This document shows, piece by piece, positions 26,901 to 32,881 of a DNA stretch of 45,113 nucleotides. This stretch comes from a virus. The notes under the pieces are model-generated. The model worked only from the letters and a program-made list of their open reading frames with translations. It searched no databases and was not told the origin of the DNA. Within the stretch, counting starts at the first letter, position 1; each line of letters begins with the position of its first letter. The translations under genes were made by a program, and so were the position numbers. The stretch is from positions 1 through 45,113 of the IMG/VR virus record IMGVR_UViG_3300046167_000689, one strand, 5' to 3'.

Positions 26901-27305
26901 GAAGTGTCTCGGATGGTCGGGAAAGGGAAGGGCGCCACGCCCGTCGCTGCCTTCAGTCCAACAGTGTTTAACGCAGAGGCTACCAAAGCAACCAACAGGC
27001 TTATTATGACCTTTATCGGGGCTCTCAGTCGCCCTGGCGCTCGACTACGGGCGTTAGCCGGCGGTATCTTCGATCAGTTTGACCCAACTCGTCGAGCCGA
27101 AATGATGCTGGATAACATCTTCGCAAATCCAGATGAGTATTTAAGGCTGTCTCGCAAGTACGACGTTGATCCAATGGACCTAGCAGTCAAAGAAAATCTG
27201 ATTACTGGTTTGACGACTGGTTTCCTCAAGGGAGTGAATGCCGAAGTCAGTTTTCTTGAGGATCAAAACAACGTAAGTCAACAGATGAAGGATTTGGTGC
27301 CTTAG
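23931..27305 (+). CDS. Very large internal virion (ejection) protein
   Basis: Encodes 1124 residues, the longest gene in the window. It opens with two related acidic repeats (AEEQIEALEALGFTIEDEDD and DVDAELEALGFEIGNEEVPD). Residues ~180-330 contain Ala/Gly-rich hydrophobic stretches (DAVPAAVAAIGTGGVISTAV; FAFFPIYAAIAGGSAMERR) that may insert in membranes. The rest is helical and Ala/Gln/Glu-rich. This matches gp16-like ejection proteins that form a channel across the envelope. GGAGGGT precedes the ATG and the start overlaps the previous stop. No enzyme motif seen. It closes the rightward virion block. Confidence 0.7.
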   Translation: MAQELSAEEQIEALEALGFTIEDEDDPNSPVSDVDAELEALGFEIGNEEVPDPAPEPEVLDAISTQMYAGMTFADAQQRYDDITSGPNVTNPIMGLGYAVYKDPETGRREFIPRPLPRMFGEDGLIKNFGRAAIKTVTGDFSGAASEFDDTAATVSATDKMILGGSESLGGLVESGAAVAEKAGMDGALDAVSPLVVNIDTGDSFTDAMLTDAVPAAVAAIGTGGVISTAVKGYPLLIRALATAVPAEVAASLTTSTDEGTMFLGENAAIKTISNGIDLGDEEADKILEQRLNVLGEGLALTSGFSGVLPVGAKLLELGGKFAFFPIYAAIAGGSAMERRIYERIANQLAQIDEGASPQQIMEVRRQVAKTIEENKDVVVPMLRNMDENQTVTLDTVSSLLRGTDDPAMRTTAGGILQGQLQRGGRAPLTVAAVEQPQAVLQSEIRDYLAEVGGKTSADQTATMGAAADELAGQGRQFVQEGDAAVVAATQKFDVASEAVVKGFRDDLEFGQQLDALEDLVGTEIVTGQTSSFQSVRDGLKSAYSTMTNRKNDLYNAIPEGTTFDIAGFGDALEVATQNANDFSTVGQQLLGKRLINTLRKAYGRTEPLATTDEFMRVVDGSQAVPMDQVVKEIAESGVDFKVLYTKVRPEIAKLIDEAFTNGEKEVGRRLIDIKNSIDDQVEWIAENGGEAAADAATAARDYYKGVGDEVGYAEIWRGGGRMEEFGNLYDPVFSRGVGDAGFQEGSRDLVKDILSGQNADAVSNMARALQQVQNPAPIADYMVADVINGFAGEIRSKGLSGASLAKFSENLQQYSEALNQVFPERAAKVNQFIRAVNQAAGSKAELENVLTLATETAEATRNAVKQSELGGFLRQALGSEFDTTTGPYNAFKTIFGDSKDGIGKLSDIKARLAELPEARRQVVQDGMEAAYMRMLGNKVSAAKMESGGSQSLKMGSIDGLMQESDQVLEVGRLLFSDKPEFMNGLSDLLEVSRMVGKGKGATPVAAFSPTVFNAEATKATNRLIMTFIGALSRPGARLRALAGGIFDQFDPTRRAEMMLDNIFANPDEYLRLSRKYDVDPMDLAVKENLITGLTTGFLKGVNAEVSFLEDQNNVSQQMKDLVP

Positions 27306-27835
27306 CAAAGAAAAATCCCCGTGGTTTGCACCACGAGGACCTTTGTAACTAACGACGAGTGGTGACCAAACCTCCCGCTTGATTCGTAGATTACATAGTT
27401 TCAGGGGCTATTAAAGTTTTAATTTTGCGTAAATCAGCCGATTTAGCCTCCAAACCGAAAGTTTTTTTCGTGGCAGAACCTCATAACCTTATGGTCGTAG
27501 GCCCAAAAAAATGGCTCTAATTGATTGATTTGAAGTGCCTTAATTTCCGGAAAAGTGGTGAAACCTACGACCTAAAGGTTATGAGCCTCAGTTTTAGCTG
27601 TTTTCAAGTACATAGCCCTACTTTTTTCCATATTGCCCCTTACGCCATGCAAATTTCCCGGCTACGTTAGTCTCATGTTGGCGCATACCGGTCTATTGGT
27701 AGCTACGATTAAGGCAGTTGAAATCGTTTATGGAGTTGTGGCCTGACCAGCTACGACGAGCATCGTAAACGGGATTGATTGCAAAACTGAAGGTGCTCCT
27801 TGAGGGCCTTTGTAACTAACGAAAGGGGTTTGCAA
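27306..27835. repeat. Non-coding region with 22-bp inverted repeat and direct repeats
   Basis: No gene is convincing in these 530 bases. A 22-bp inverted repeat with two mismatches has arms at 27480-27501 and 27564-27585 around 62 bases. A 16-base direct repeat, CCTTTGTAACTAACGA, occurs at 27340-27355 and 27807-27822, so it brackets the region. A 13-base repeat, AGTGGTGACCAAA, occurs at 27358-27370 and again at 28515-28527. I saw no tRNA. The long stem could form in RNA or as a cruciform. Possible roles are an origin, a regulatory RNA, or the trace of an inserted element. Confidence 0.6.
27311..27345 (+). terminator. Stem-loop at the end of the virion operon
   Basis: Arms around CGTGG and CCACG (27320-27334) flank a short TTTGCA-type loop, six bases after the last virion stop. 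On the plus strand the following T-run is weak (CCTTTG). On the minus strand a run of T follows, so it may stop transcription in both directions. Confidence 0.5.
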
Positions 27836-28108
27836 ATGCAGCTTACCCACCAGATGGCTCAACAGATGGGTCTGGAGACTTTAGCCGAAGCTAACCGGCT
27901 TTTAGAATTTGGAAACGCTCTGATTGAGGCATCAAGAAACGGCCAGGATCATATTGTATATCCCGGCGCCTATGGCGTGGACGTTCATGCTATCACTGAC
28001 AGCGATCATTTCGAATATAATCCAAATGAGGATTACCTGATCACAGATTGCTCCAATGTTGATGAAGCGGGGCAGGTGCCTCCTGATCGTCCAGGGCTGG
28101 CCGCATAG
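27836..28108 (+). CDS. Small acidic hypothetical protein
   Basis: Encodes 90 residues from the ATG at 27836: MQLTHQMAQQMGLETLAEAN followed by a helical stretch and a Tyr/Asp-rich second half (HIVYPGAYGVDVHAITDSDH). AAAGGGG lies eight bases before the ATG. A start at 27800 would place the ribosome site inside the gene. It stands alone, with a terminator at 28121. No domain recognised. Its place in a spacer next to the integration region suggests an accessory or lysogeny-related gene (inference). Confidence 0.6.
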   Translation: MQLTHQMAQQMGLETLAEANRLLEFGNALIEASRNGQDHIVYPGAYGVDVHAITDSDHFEYNPNEDYLITDCSNVDEAGQVPPDRPGLAA

Positions 28109-28120
28109 CTAAAATGGATC

Positions 28121-28147
28121 AGGCCCTTTGGGGCCTTTTCCTTTGCC
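28121..28147 (+). terminator. Rho-independent terminator after the 90-residue gene
   Basis: GGCCC (28122-28126), loop TTTG, GGGCC, then TTTTCCTTT. Compact GC stem plus T-rich tail 13 bases after the stop. Confidence 0.75.
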
Positions 28148-28161
28148 TGTGACTCAGCATG

Positions 28162-28177
28162 ACACTACATTTAGTGT
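28162..28177. promoter_or_regulatory. Dyad ACACTA-CATT-TAGTGT, candidate operator
   Basis: Perfect 6-bp arms with a 4-base centre. A related dyad, ACACT...AGTGT, is at 28937-28953, and the ACACTA half is shared with the TAATACACTA element at promoters elsewhere. No promoter is certain here. Confidence 0.4.
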
Positions 28178-28291
28178 TTTGGAAAACCTGCCGATTCGGG
28201 TTTTGGTCGAGTTTTTGGATGATCCCAAAAACCTTTTGAGGCCACATAACGCTACATAAGGGTCAAGCAAATTTTAAATACAACATATTGT

Positions 28292-28305
28292 GTGACAGGT
28301 GTCAC
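28292..28305. promoter_or_regulatory. Dyad GTGACA-GG-TGTCAC, candidate operator
   Basis: A perfect 6-bp dyad with a 2-base centre, about 18 bases before GATAAT (28323-28328), a possible -10. A similar half-site pair (GTGAC...GTCAC, wider spacing) overlaps the -10 of the promoter at 44118-44146. The rest of 28109-28592 holds no credible gene. Confidence 0.35.
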
Positions 28306-28439
28306 GAAAACAAGATGTATGCGATAATATGGGACTTTACGAAAAGATCACTCGTTTCAATGCGATGAACAAAAAGTGAATATCACTTATCACCCAAATA
28401 CAGTGTCAAGCATTTTTTAAGGATTTATTTGTTAAAAAA

Positions 28440-28512
28440 TCGTTGATCCGCCTTTGGCACATTTGGTAATGTGAGCCACCATCTAAATATCTAAATATGG
28501 ATGGGCGGACGG
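28440..28512 (+). promoter_or_regulatory. Structured leader upstream of the 84-residue gene
   Basis: Outer arms TCCGCC (about 28446) and GGCGGA (about 28505) enclose a stem with TGGC/GCCA and CACAT/ATGTG, and an AT-rich stretch containing ATCTAAATAT. The parts can form a three-way junction if transcribed. It may be a 5' leader element for the gene at 28593. No match to a known riboswitch was recognised. Confidence 0.3.
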
Positions 28513-28592
28513 AAAGTGGTGACCAAAAACGAAACTGGGGTGCTGTGTACCAAATAGCATGGCCCCCTCTCCCATATGAGGCAAAAGGTTGA

Positions 28593-28847
28593 ATGAAGAT
28601 AGACGAGATTAAAGGCGCAAAGGTAAAGCCAAAAGAGACCATGAAAGTTGAGGCCGTTAATGCCTTGGAAATCATCCTCACGAAAGATGACTTAGGAGAG
28701 ATGATAAATGCGATGGAAGATGCCTACAACAATATGGGCAATACCCATAACGCAAATCTCATGGTAGAAGGCTCTGCAGAAACCGGGTTCATTTATGACA
28801 TATCATATACATGGACCAATAGCGGAGCGACCACACCGTTTTACTAA
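28593..28847 (+). CDS. Small hypothetical protein
   Basis: Encodes 84 residues: MKIDEIKGAKVKPKETMKVE, then an amphipathic helix (DLGEMINAMEDAYNNMGNTH) and a beta-rich end (TGFIYDISYTWTNSGATTPF). AAAAGG lies five bases before the ATG. It is a free-standing gene followed by a strong terminator. No domain is recognised. It is in the accessory spacer between virion and integration genes. Confidence 0.6.
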   Translation: MKIDEIKGAKVKPKETMKVEAVNALEIILTKDDLGEMINAMEDAYNNMGNTHNANLMVEGSAETGFIYDISYTWTNSGATTPFY

Positions 28848-28874
28848 CGTGTGATCCACACCTGACTATAAATT

Positions 28875-28903
28875 GGCCCTTCCAGTGGAGGGGCCTTTTT
28901 TTT
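28875..28903 (+). terminator. Strong Rho-independent terminator
   Basis: GGCCCTTCC (28875-28883), loop AGT, GGAGGGGCC (28887-28895), then eight T (28896-28903). It ends the 84-residue gene and separates it from the candidate small RNA. Confidence 0.85.
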
Positions 28904-28952
28904 GTCATAACGGTAAAAAGATGTTGTCTCAAAATGACACTTGAGTTTAGTG

Positions 28953-29076
28953 TTGACGTACTTCCCTTGGAGCAGCGTCTTACGTTTCAGAAGATTGTCC
29001 TTCTAACAAATTTATCTTCCCATCGTAGTGTAAGGACAAACTGGCCAGCTTTCTCACTTTGAGAGGCTGGCTTTTT
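28953..29076 (+). ncRNA. Candidate small RNA with its own terminator
   Basis: No gene is credible here. An 8-bp stem (TTGTCCTT 28995-29002 / AAGGACAA 29032-29039) is followed at once by a terminator hairpin (GCCAGC 29044-29049 / GCTGGC 29066-29071, then TTTTT). A TTGACG (28953-28958) could be a -35, but the -10 is poor. A dyad (ACACT/AGTGT) overlaps this start. The transcript would be about 100 nt and isolated by the terminator at 28903. The remainder up to 29268 contains an 8-bp inverted repeat, GGGTGAAC/GTTCACCC (about 29209-29236), and a 29-codon frame I do not trust. Confidence 0.4.
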
Positions 29077-29268
29077 CCTTGGTTACTTGAAGTCGATCGC
29101 AGATGAACCACCTGAGAAGGGAAAATGACTTATAGTTGTTTTCTTCTCCGAGGGAGATCGGTGTTCGACTGGGAGGCGGGCGCTGGTCGCAGGACGGCCC
29201 ACGAATGTGGGTGAACGCAGCGTGGGCTGTTCACCCTATAAATCAATAAGCGGTAGTAATTGTACGAT

Positions 29269-29451
29269 ATGAATAAGCATCAAGAATTTTTGAAGTTCGA
29301 AGCTGTATTGGCTTATTGTGAGAAGCAGGTACCAGACGGTTCACTCTTAGCTGCCATGGATTACGGACGTGAAATGCAGTTGTTTGACGGACACAACTCA
29401 CTGTCTGAAGCAGGTCAGCTTCTAGCTGAGACGATATTGTCTAGCACCTGA
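29269..29451 (+). CDS. Small hypothetical protein before attP
   Basis: Encodes 60 residues from the ATG at 29269: MNKHQEFLKFEAVLAYCEKQ then VPDGSLLAAMDYGREMQLFD and a helical end. The ribosome site is weak. It could be a small regulator acting near the integration region, but no helix-turn-helix is evident. The frame opens three codons earlier at a TTG, which I reject as start. Function unknown. Confidence 0.5.
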   Translation: MNKHQEFLKFEAVLAYCEKQVPDGSLLAAMDYGREMQLFDGHNSLSEAGQLLAETILSST

Positions 29452-29472
29452 GGTTAATCAGTTCGTAAATGG

Positions 29473-29688
29473 TGGCATTAAATGGCATTATTTATGGCAT
29501 TACCTTTAATATTTTAGCTTAGCAAAAATAACCTGTAAATTATTGTTTATATTGTAATAAATTCAGTAATGCCAAATTATAATGGCGGAGAATGCCGTTT
29601 CCCTTCGTCTCCGCCATACCCCTTTTTTTATGATAACCCTTGTATATAAGGCTTATTTGCACTATCACTGGCATTATATGTGGCATTA
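29473..29688. other. Probable attP with six TGGCATTA arm-type sites
   Basis: TGGCATTA occurs at 29473, 29483 and 29495 (spacing 10 and 12), inverted (TAATGCCA) at 29567, and again at 29669 and 29681. These flank a core at 29595-29617 whose TCCCTTCGTCTCCGCCA reads like the 3' end of a tRNA-Ser gene. Integrases of the lambda class bind such arm sites on both sides of a core. The integrase gene starts 13 bases after the last site. That the core equals a host tRNA end is from memory, not a search. Because this attP is intact and flanked by phage genes, the phage is not integrated here. Confidence 0.7.
29582..29629 (+). terminator. Perfect hairpin with T-run inside the attP core
   Basis: Ten-bp arms ATGGCGGAGA (29582-29591) and TCTCCGCCAT (29608-29617) with a 16-base loop, followed by seven T at 29623-29629. 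It works as a terminator and also holds the tRNA-like core. Both uses may be real: an attP at a tRNA end often carries its own terminator. Confidence 0.65.
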
Positions 29689-29700
29689 TGGAGCTGGTAT

Positions 29701-31503
29701 ATGACGTATCCTGATTGTAAATTGGTCCAAAGAGCTGAAGGTGTCAGCTGGTATTTTCAATGCACGATTCCGTCAGAGTTACGTCCACTGTTCAAAGGTC
29801 GCAAACAAATTAGAGCGACTACCGGAACCTCAGATCGGCGGTTAGCGGAAGAAAGACGGTTCGCTGTCACGGCGTCTATCTACAAAAAATTTGATGACGC
29901 ACAGCAGAAAGAAAAAGATTATGACAAGGACTACGCCAAATCCTTGATAGAGGCTGTTGCGCAAGTGATCGGCATCAAAGCTAGTGGGTCACAGCCACCT
30001 AAAGACTTTCTAATTGCTGATGCAGAATTTGAGAGGCTTACGCAAGAAATTGGTACACCTGAGACGGACGAGGACGCAGAACGCTTAGAAGGCGCTATGG
30101 TTGCTCTTCAAGAAGCTGGCCGGAGATGGGAGCAGAGTAACCCTGTTTTCTCATTCTCGCAGAAGAACAGCTATAAGCAGCTTTGTGACGTGAAGCGTCG
30201 GATGGATATTATGGTCGAGAGCGTGTTTATCAACAAACACGGTTTTAAAGGACCTTTTGGCACTGACATGCTTGCAGCCTCTGGGACGCATGGTGACATT
30301 TTAATTCGTTATCATGAGGATAACTTCGTCAGCGACTTTTGGCAGCTGAAAATTGAAGCAGCTTTCATGCAAGAGAGGCTAGTCGATGAGGAGCGCATAA
30401 AGCACAACGAAATTCGCCCAGTCCGTATGTCACCTAATTACGAGCATGTGGGCTTTAAGAGCTTCGAGGCTTGGCATGCAGACGAGTTAAAGGCCAAAAC
30501 ACCTGAAGACAAAATCCAGAAGTGGCACAACCTTGCGAAAGTGTCTGAGGTGCCTGAGGTCCGTGCCGCTGGCTTAGATGTGGAAACTAAAGCGTCAGGC
30601 CAAGGTCCGAGGATGGACGATCTTATTGGGCCTTACATCGAAGCCAGAACATGGGGCAGAGAGAAGACCAAAAAAGGCGTTTTGCGTAAATTAGAAACTA
30701 TTTCAAGATTACTGGATAACCCTCGACCATCAGAAATCAGTCAGAAAAGTGTTATCGAATTTGCCGAGAAATACATAGCAGAGGTCAAAGAGAAGAGGGG
30801 TCAGCCACCAGCCATAGGGTTGGTAGAGGCATTTAAGTCTGCTGGGTCAGGGTTCATGAGGATTATGATTCGAAAAGGTGAGGCTGATGGTAACCCCTTT
30901 ATTGGTGCTGATCTCAAAGACCTTGGTGCTAATGAGGTTGTGAAGAGTTACCGACCGTTCGACAAATCCGAACTCACCGATTTATTTGCGTTAGAGATGC
31001 CAGCAGAGGACAAATTACTTTTCTCAATACTTTTAGCCACAGGAATGCGGCTTGATGAGGCTGCTCTATTGGATTGGAGCCAAGTCAAAACCGAGGATGG
31101 CATCAGATATTTCTCTCTACTTGATGGTGAAGATGCAAATGTGATTGTCAAAAACCAAGGTTCATTGCGCAATGTACCGATACCAGATGTGCTCAAACTG
31201 CCTGAGACGGGTTCAGGGCGCTTGTTCTCGTATGCGGTAGATGAGGACGGCAAGGCAAACCAAGCGTGTTCAAAACTGCTTATGAAGCATGTTCGAAAAA
31301 TAACAAAAATGGATACCAAGGTCATTCATAGTTTGCGTGGGAACTTAAAGGATTTGTTGAGGGATGCAGGCGTGGCTAAAGAGTTGAACGACTTTATAAC
31401 AGGTCACTCATCTGGAGATGTTGCTGGCAAGTACGGATCAGGCTTTAGTCTGCAAAAACGATATGAAGCAATTAACTCCGTAAAACATCCTTGGCTGAGC
31501 TAG
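29701..31503 (+). CDS. int: Tyrosine recombinase / phage integrase
   Basis: Encodes 600 residues from the ATG at 29701, with GGAG seven bases upstream; a GTG at 29680 is rejected because it overlaps an arm site. The N-terminus (VSWYFQCTIPSELRPLFKGR) matches a short DNA-binding domain (DUF6538-like) of large alphaproteobacterial integrases. The catalytic domain has TGMRLDEAALLDW (Arg450), KNQGS (possible Lys484), HSLRGNL (His543, Arg546), GHSSG (His569) and Tyr578 in GKYGSG. It joins attP to the host site by a covalent Tyr-DNA intermediate. It is next to attP. About 240 residues longer than lambda Int, as usual for this subfamily. Confidence 0.93.
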   Translation: MTYPDCKLVQRAEGVSWYFQCTIPSELRPLFKGRKQIRATTGTSDRRLAEERRFAVTASIYKKFDDAQQKEKDYDKDYAKSLIEAVAQVIGIKASGSQPPKDFLIADAEFERLTQEIGTPETDEDAERLEGAMVALQEAGRRWEQSNPVFSFSQKNSYKQLCDVKRRMDIMVESVFINKHGFKGPFGTDMLAASGTHGDILIRYHEDNFVSDFWQLKIEAAFMQERLVDEERIKHNEIRPVRMSPNYEHVGFKSFEAWHADELKAKTPEDKIQKWHNLAKVSEVPEVRAAGLDVETKASGQGPRMDDLIGPYIEARTWGREKTKKGVLRKLETISRLLDNPRPSEISQKSVIEFAEKYIAEVKEKRGQPPAIGLVEAFKSAGSGFMRIMIRKGEADGNPFIGADLKDLGANEVVKSYRPFDKSELTDLFALEMPAEDKLLFSILLATGMRLDEAALLDWSQVKTEDGIRYFSLLDGEDANVIVKNQGSLRNVPIPDVLKLPETGSGRLFSYAVDEDGKANQACSKLLMKHVRKITKMDTKVIHSLRGNLKDLLRDAGVAKELNDFITGHSSGDVAGKYGSGFSLQKRYEAINSVKHPWLS

Positions 31504-31562
31504 CGTTGCATTAATCGCATAACGGGAATGCAGCTGTGTGGGATGAAATTTAACGTAAAAAA

Positions 31563-31571
31563 TGCTATAAT
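31563..31571 (+). promoter_or_regulatory. Extended -10 promoter before the DUF1127-like gene
   Basis: TGCTATAAT is a full -10 with the TG extension, 28 bases before the ATG at 31599. No good -35 is visible, which the extension would make less necessary. Confidence 0.5.
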
Positions 31572-31598
31572 ATTAGTTGTAAAAGCAAGGAGACTAAA

Positions 31599-31820
31599 AT
31601 GCTTAAACGACTTTTTAACGCAATGATTGTAGCCCGTCAGTTGTCCGCAGCCATGCAAACACTGCAGTACATGAGTGATAGCCAGCTAGAAGACATTGGC
31701 TTCACCCGTGAGACTTTTATCGAGCAAGCCAAAGCAAATATATTAGCTGAATTAGATGCTGCAAACGCAGAAAAATCTCAGGCAGCACCAGTAAACCCAA
31801 ATTTAGTAGGCGCCGTGTAA
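31599..31820 (+). CDS. DUF1127-like small protein
   Basis: Encodes 73 residues: MLKRLFNAMIVARQLSAAMQ then LQYMSDSQLEDIGFTRETFI, the core of DUF1127 (arginine/leucine-rich helix plus a DxQLxDIG-type motif) known from alphaproteobacterial small RNA-binding or stress proteins. AAGGAGA lies six bases before the ATG with an extended -10 upstream. It stands alone in the plus strand next to the integrase, so it may be expressed in the lysogen. Probable host-derived gene. The 213 bases after it contain only a hairpin (CCAGCC/GGCTGG, 31852-31873). Confidence 0.65.
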   Translation: MLKRLFNAMIVARQLSAAMQTLQYMSDSQLEDIGFTRETFIEQAKANILAELDAANAEKSQAAPVNPNLVGAV

Positions 31821-32034
31821 GCAGCGCCTAACTACGTCTTAAATAAAAGGACCAGCCCCACGGATGAGGCTGGCCAAGTCAGGAAAAGAGCCTGCTAGTT
31901 ATGTCTGAAGTTTTGTACAGCAAACCCATGATTTTGAAGTAGCTCAGACCTGCCTGCTGCAATGCGACCGATTGCTCCAACCTTGTTCAAACATACCAAT
32001 TGACGGCAATGTCAGTTGAGAACAAAATAGGAAC

Positions 32035-32283
32035 ATGACAACACTATCTTCAATTCCAGTGAATCATTTGGCACTTGAATGTGCTTGTGGCTACGTTGGG
32101 CTGGTTCCTGTAAAATCGTTATTGGACCGGTATGGTCCAGACGCTTTAGTTGCTGATGTCACCAAAAAGGCTCGTTGTAGCGTCTGTAGGTGTAAAATGA
32201 TCCAGCGCACACAAATCATTTATATCGGTAACTCAGAGCTAGCTAGCTTAGGCTCAGAGGTGCCACCACATTCAAAACCGTAA
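32035..32283 (+). CDS. Small zinc-ribbon-like protein
   Basis: Encodes 82 residues with CACGY near residue 15 and CSVCRCK near residue 49, a pair of Cys knuckles likely to bind zinc. Between them lies a helix (PVKSLLDRYGPDALVADVTK). AGGA precedes the ATG. It overlaps the minus-strand nuclease-like gene by 41 bases at the convergent ends. Small proteins of this form are common in Rhodobacteraceae and their phages; function unknown. Confidence 0.65.
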   Translation: MTTLSSIPVNHLALECACGYVGLVPVKSLLDRYGPDALVADVTKKARCSVCRCKMIQRTQIIYIGNSELASLGSEVPPHSKP

Positions 32284-32680
32284 ACTGGGATGCTGGGATG
32301 TCATAGAAGCGTTCTCCGCTTGGTACAGTGACGTTTTTAACTTCTATCAGTGGACTTGCTAAAATCACGTTCCTGTTAACCAGAGCGGCGTGTGTGAGGC
32401 CCTGATTGAATATCATGAAGTGACTAGGGGCTGACATGAATTTGCGCTTCCTGAGCGCAATGTGAAGGGTAGGGAACGCAAACTCTGCTCCATGCCATTG
32501 CGTTTTTACCTCTACCTCACAACCAAACTGACGTCCTTTGCCACTGACCAATAGGTCGATGCCAAATTCATCAGGGTTTTCAATGCAATTAAAACCAAGT
32601 CGTTCCCAAAATTCGGTGGCGGCTTGTTTTGCAGGGGCATCAAATAACGCCCACTGCTCAGGCTCAAACTGTTTAAGCAT
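32243..32680 (-). CDS. Putative PD-(D/E)XK nuclease-like protein
   Basis: Encodes 145 residues. Residues ~35-65 read NPDEFGIDLLVSGKGRQFG then CEVEVKTQWHG, giving the D...E-x-K core of PD-(D/E)XK nucleases (Asp in GIDLLV, Glu and Lys in EVEVK). The protein is short, as in some Holliday-junction resolvase or restriction-like proteins. It is the last gene of the leftward early operon; its ATG overlaps the previous stop by eight bases. Substrate is not known. Confidence 0.65.
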   Translation of the reverse strand: MLKQFEPEQWALFDAPAKQAATEFWERLGFNCIENPDEFGIDLLVSGKGRQFGCEVEVKTQWHGAEFAFPTLHIALRKRKFMSAPSHFMIFNQGLTHAALVNRNVILASPLIEVKNVTVPSGERFYDIPASQFTVLNVVAPLSLS

Positions 32681-32834
32681 AAAGGCGTGCCTTGTTCTTT
32701 AAAAAGGCACGGTCCCATCCACGTTGCCACTCACGGGCGTAAAAGGAACCTTTTCGATAACGACACTGCTCGTTGGTAATAAAAGCGTTCCAACCGACTT
32801 GGTAGGGACGCTCTGCGGGAAAGACCGGGTTCAT
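32673..32834 (-). CDS. RMF-like small protein
   Basis: Encodes 53 residues: MNPVFPAERPYQVGWNAFIT then CRYRKGSFYAREWQRGWDRA and KNKARLYA. The GWxAF...C-Y...W-RGW-A pattern resembles ribosome modulation factor and CrpP proteins. RMF pairs ribosomes into inactive dimers; a phage copy could alter host translation, but the match is modest and judged by eye. GAGGT lies six bases before the ATG. It overlaps the nuclease-like gene start by eight bases. Confidence 0.6.
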   Translation of the reverse strand: MNPVFPAERPYQVGWNAFITNEQCRYRKGSFYAREWQRGWDRAFLKNKARLYA

Positions 32835-32881
32835 ACTTCAACCTCATTTTCTATCTCTCCCTTTGATTTCTCCTGGCTTTG

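Noticed and set aside
28329-28379. A 16-codon frame after GATAAT as leader peptide
   Set aside because: No ribosome site and no downstream gene it could control closely.
29125-29214. A 29-codon frame with an AAGG upstream
   Set aside because: Very short, Arg/Gly-rich, and overlaps an inverted-repeat region; no supporting feature.
27306-29268. tRNA genes in the long spacers
   Set aside because: I found no cloverleaf with T-arm and acceptor pairing; only the tRNA-like 3' end at attP.
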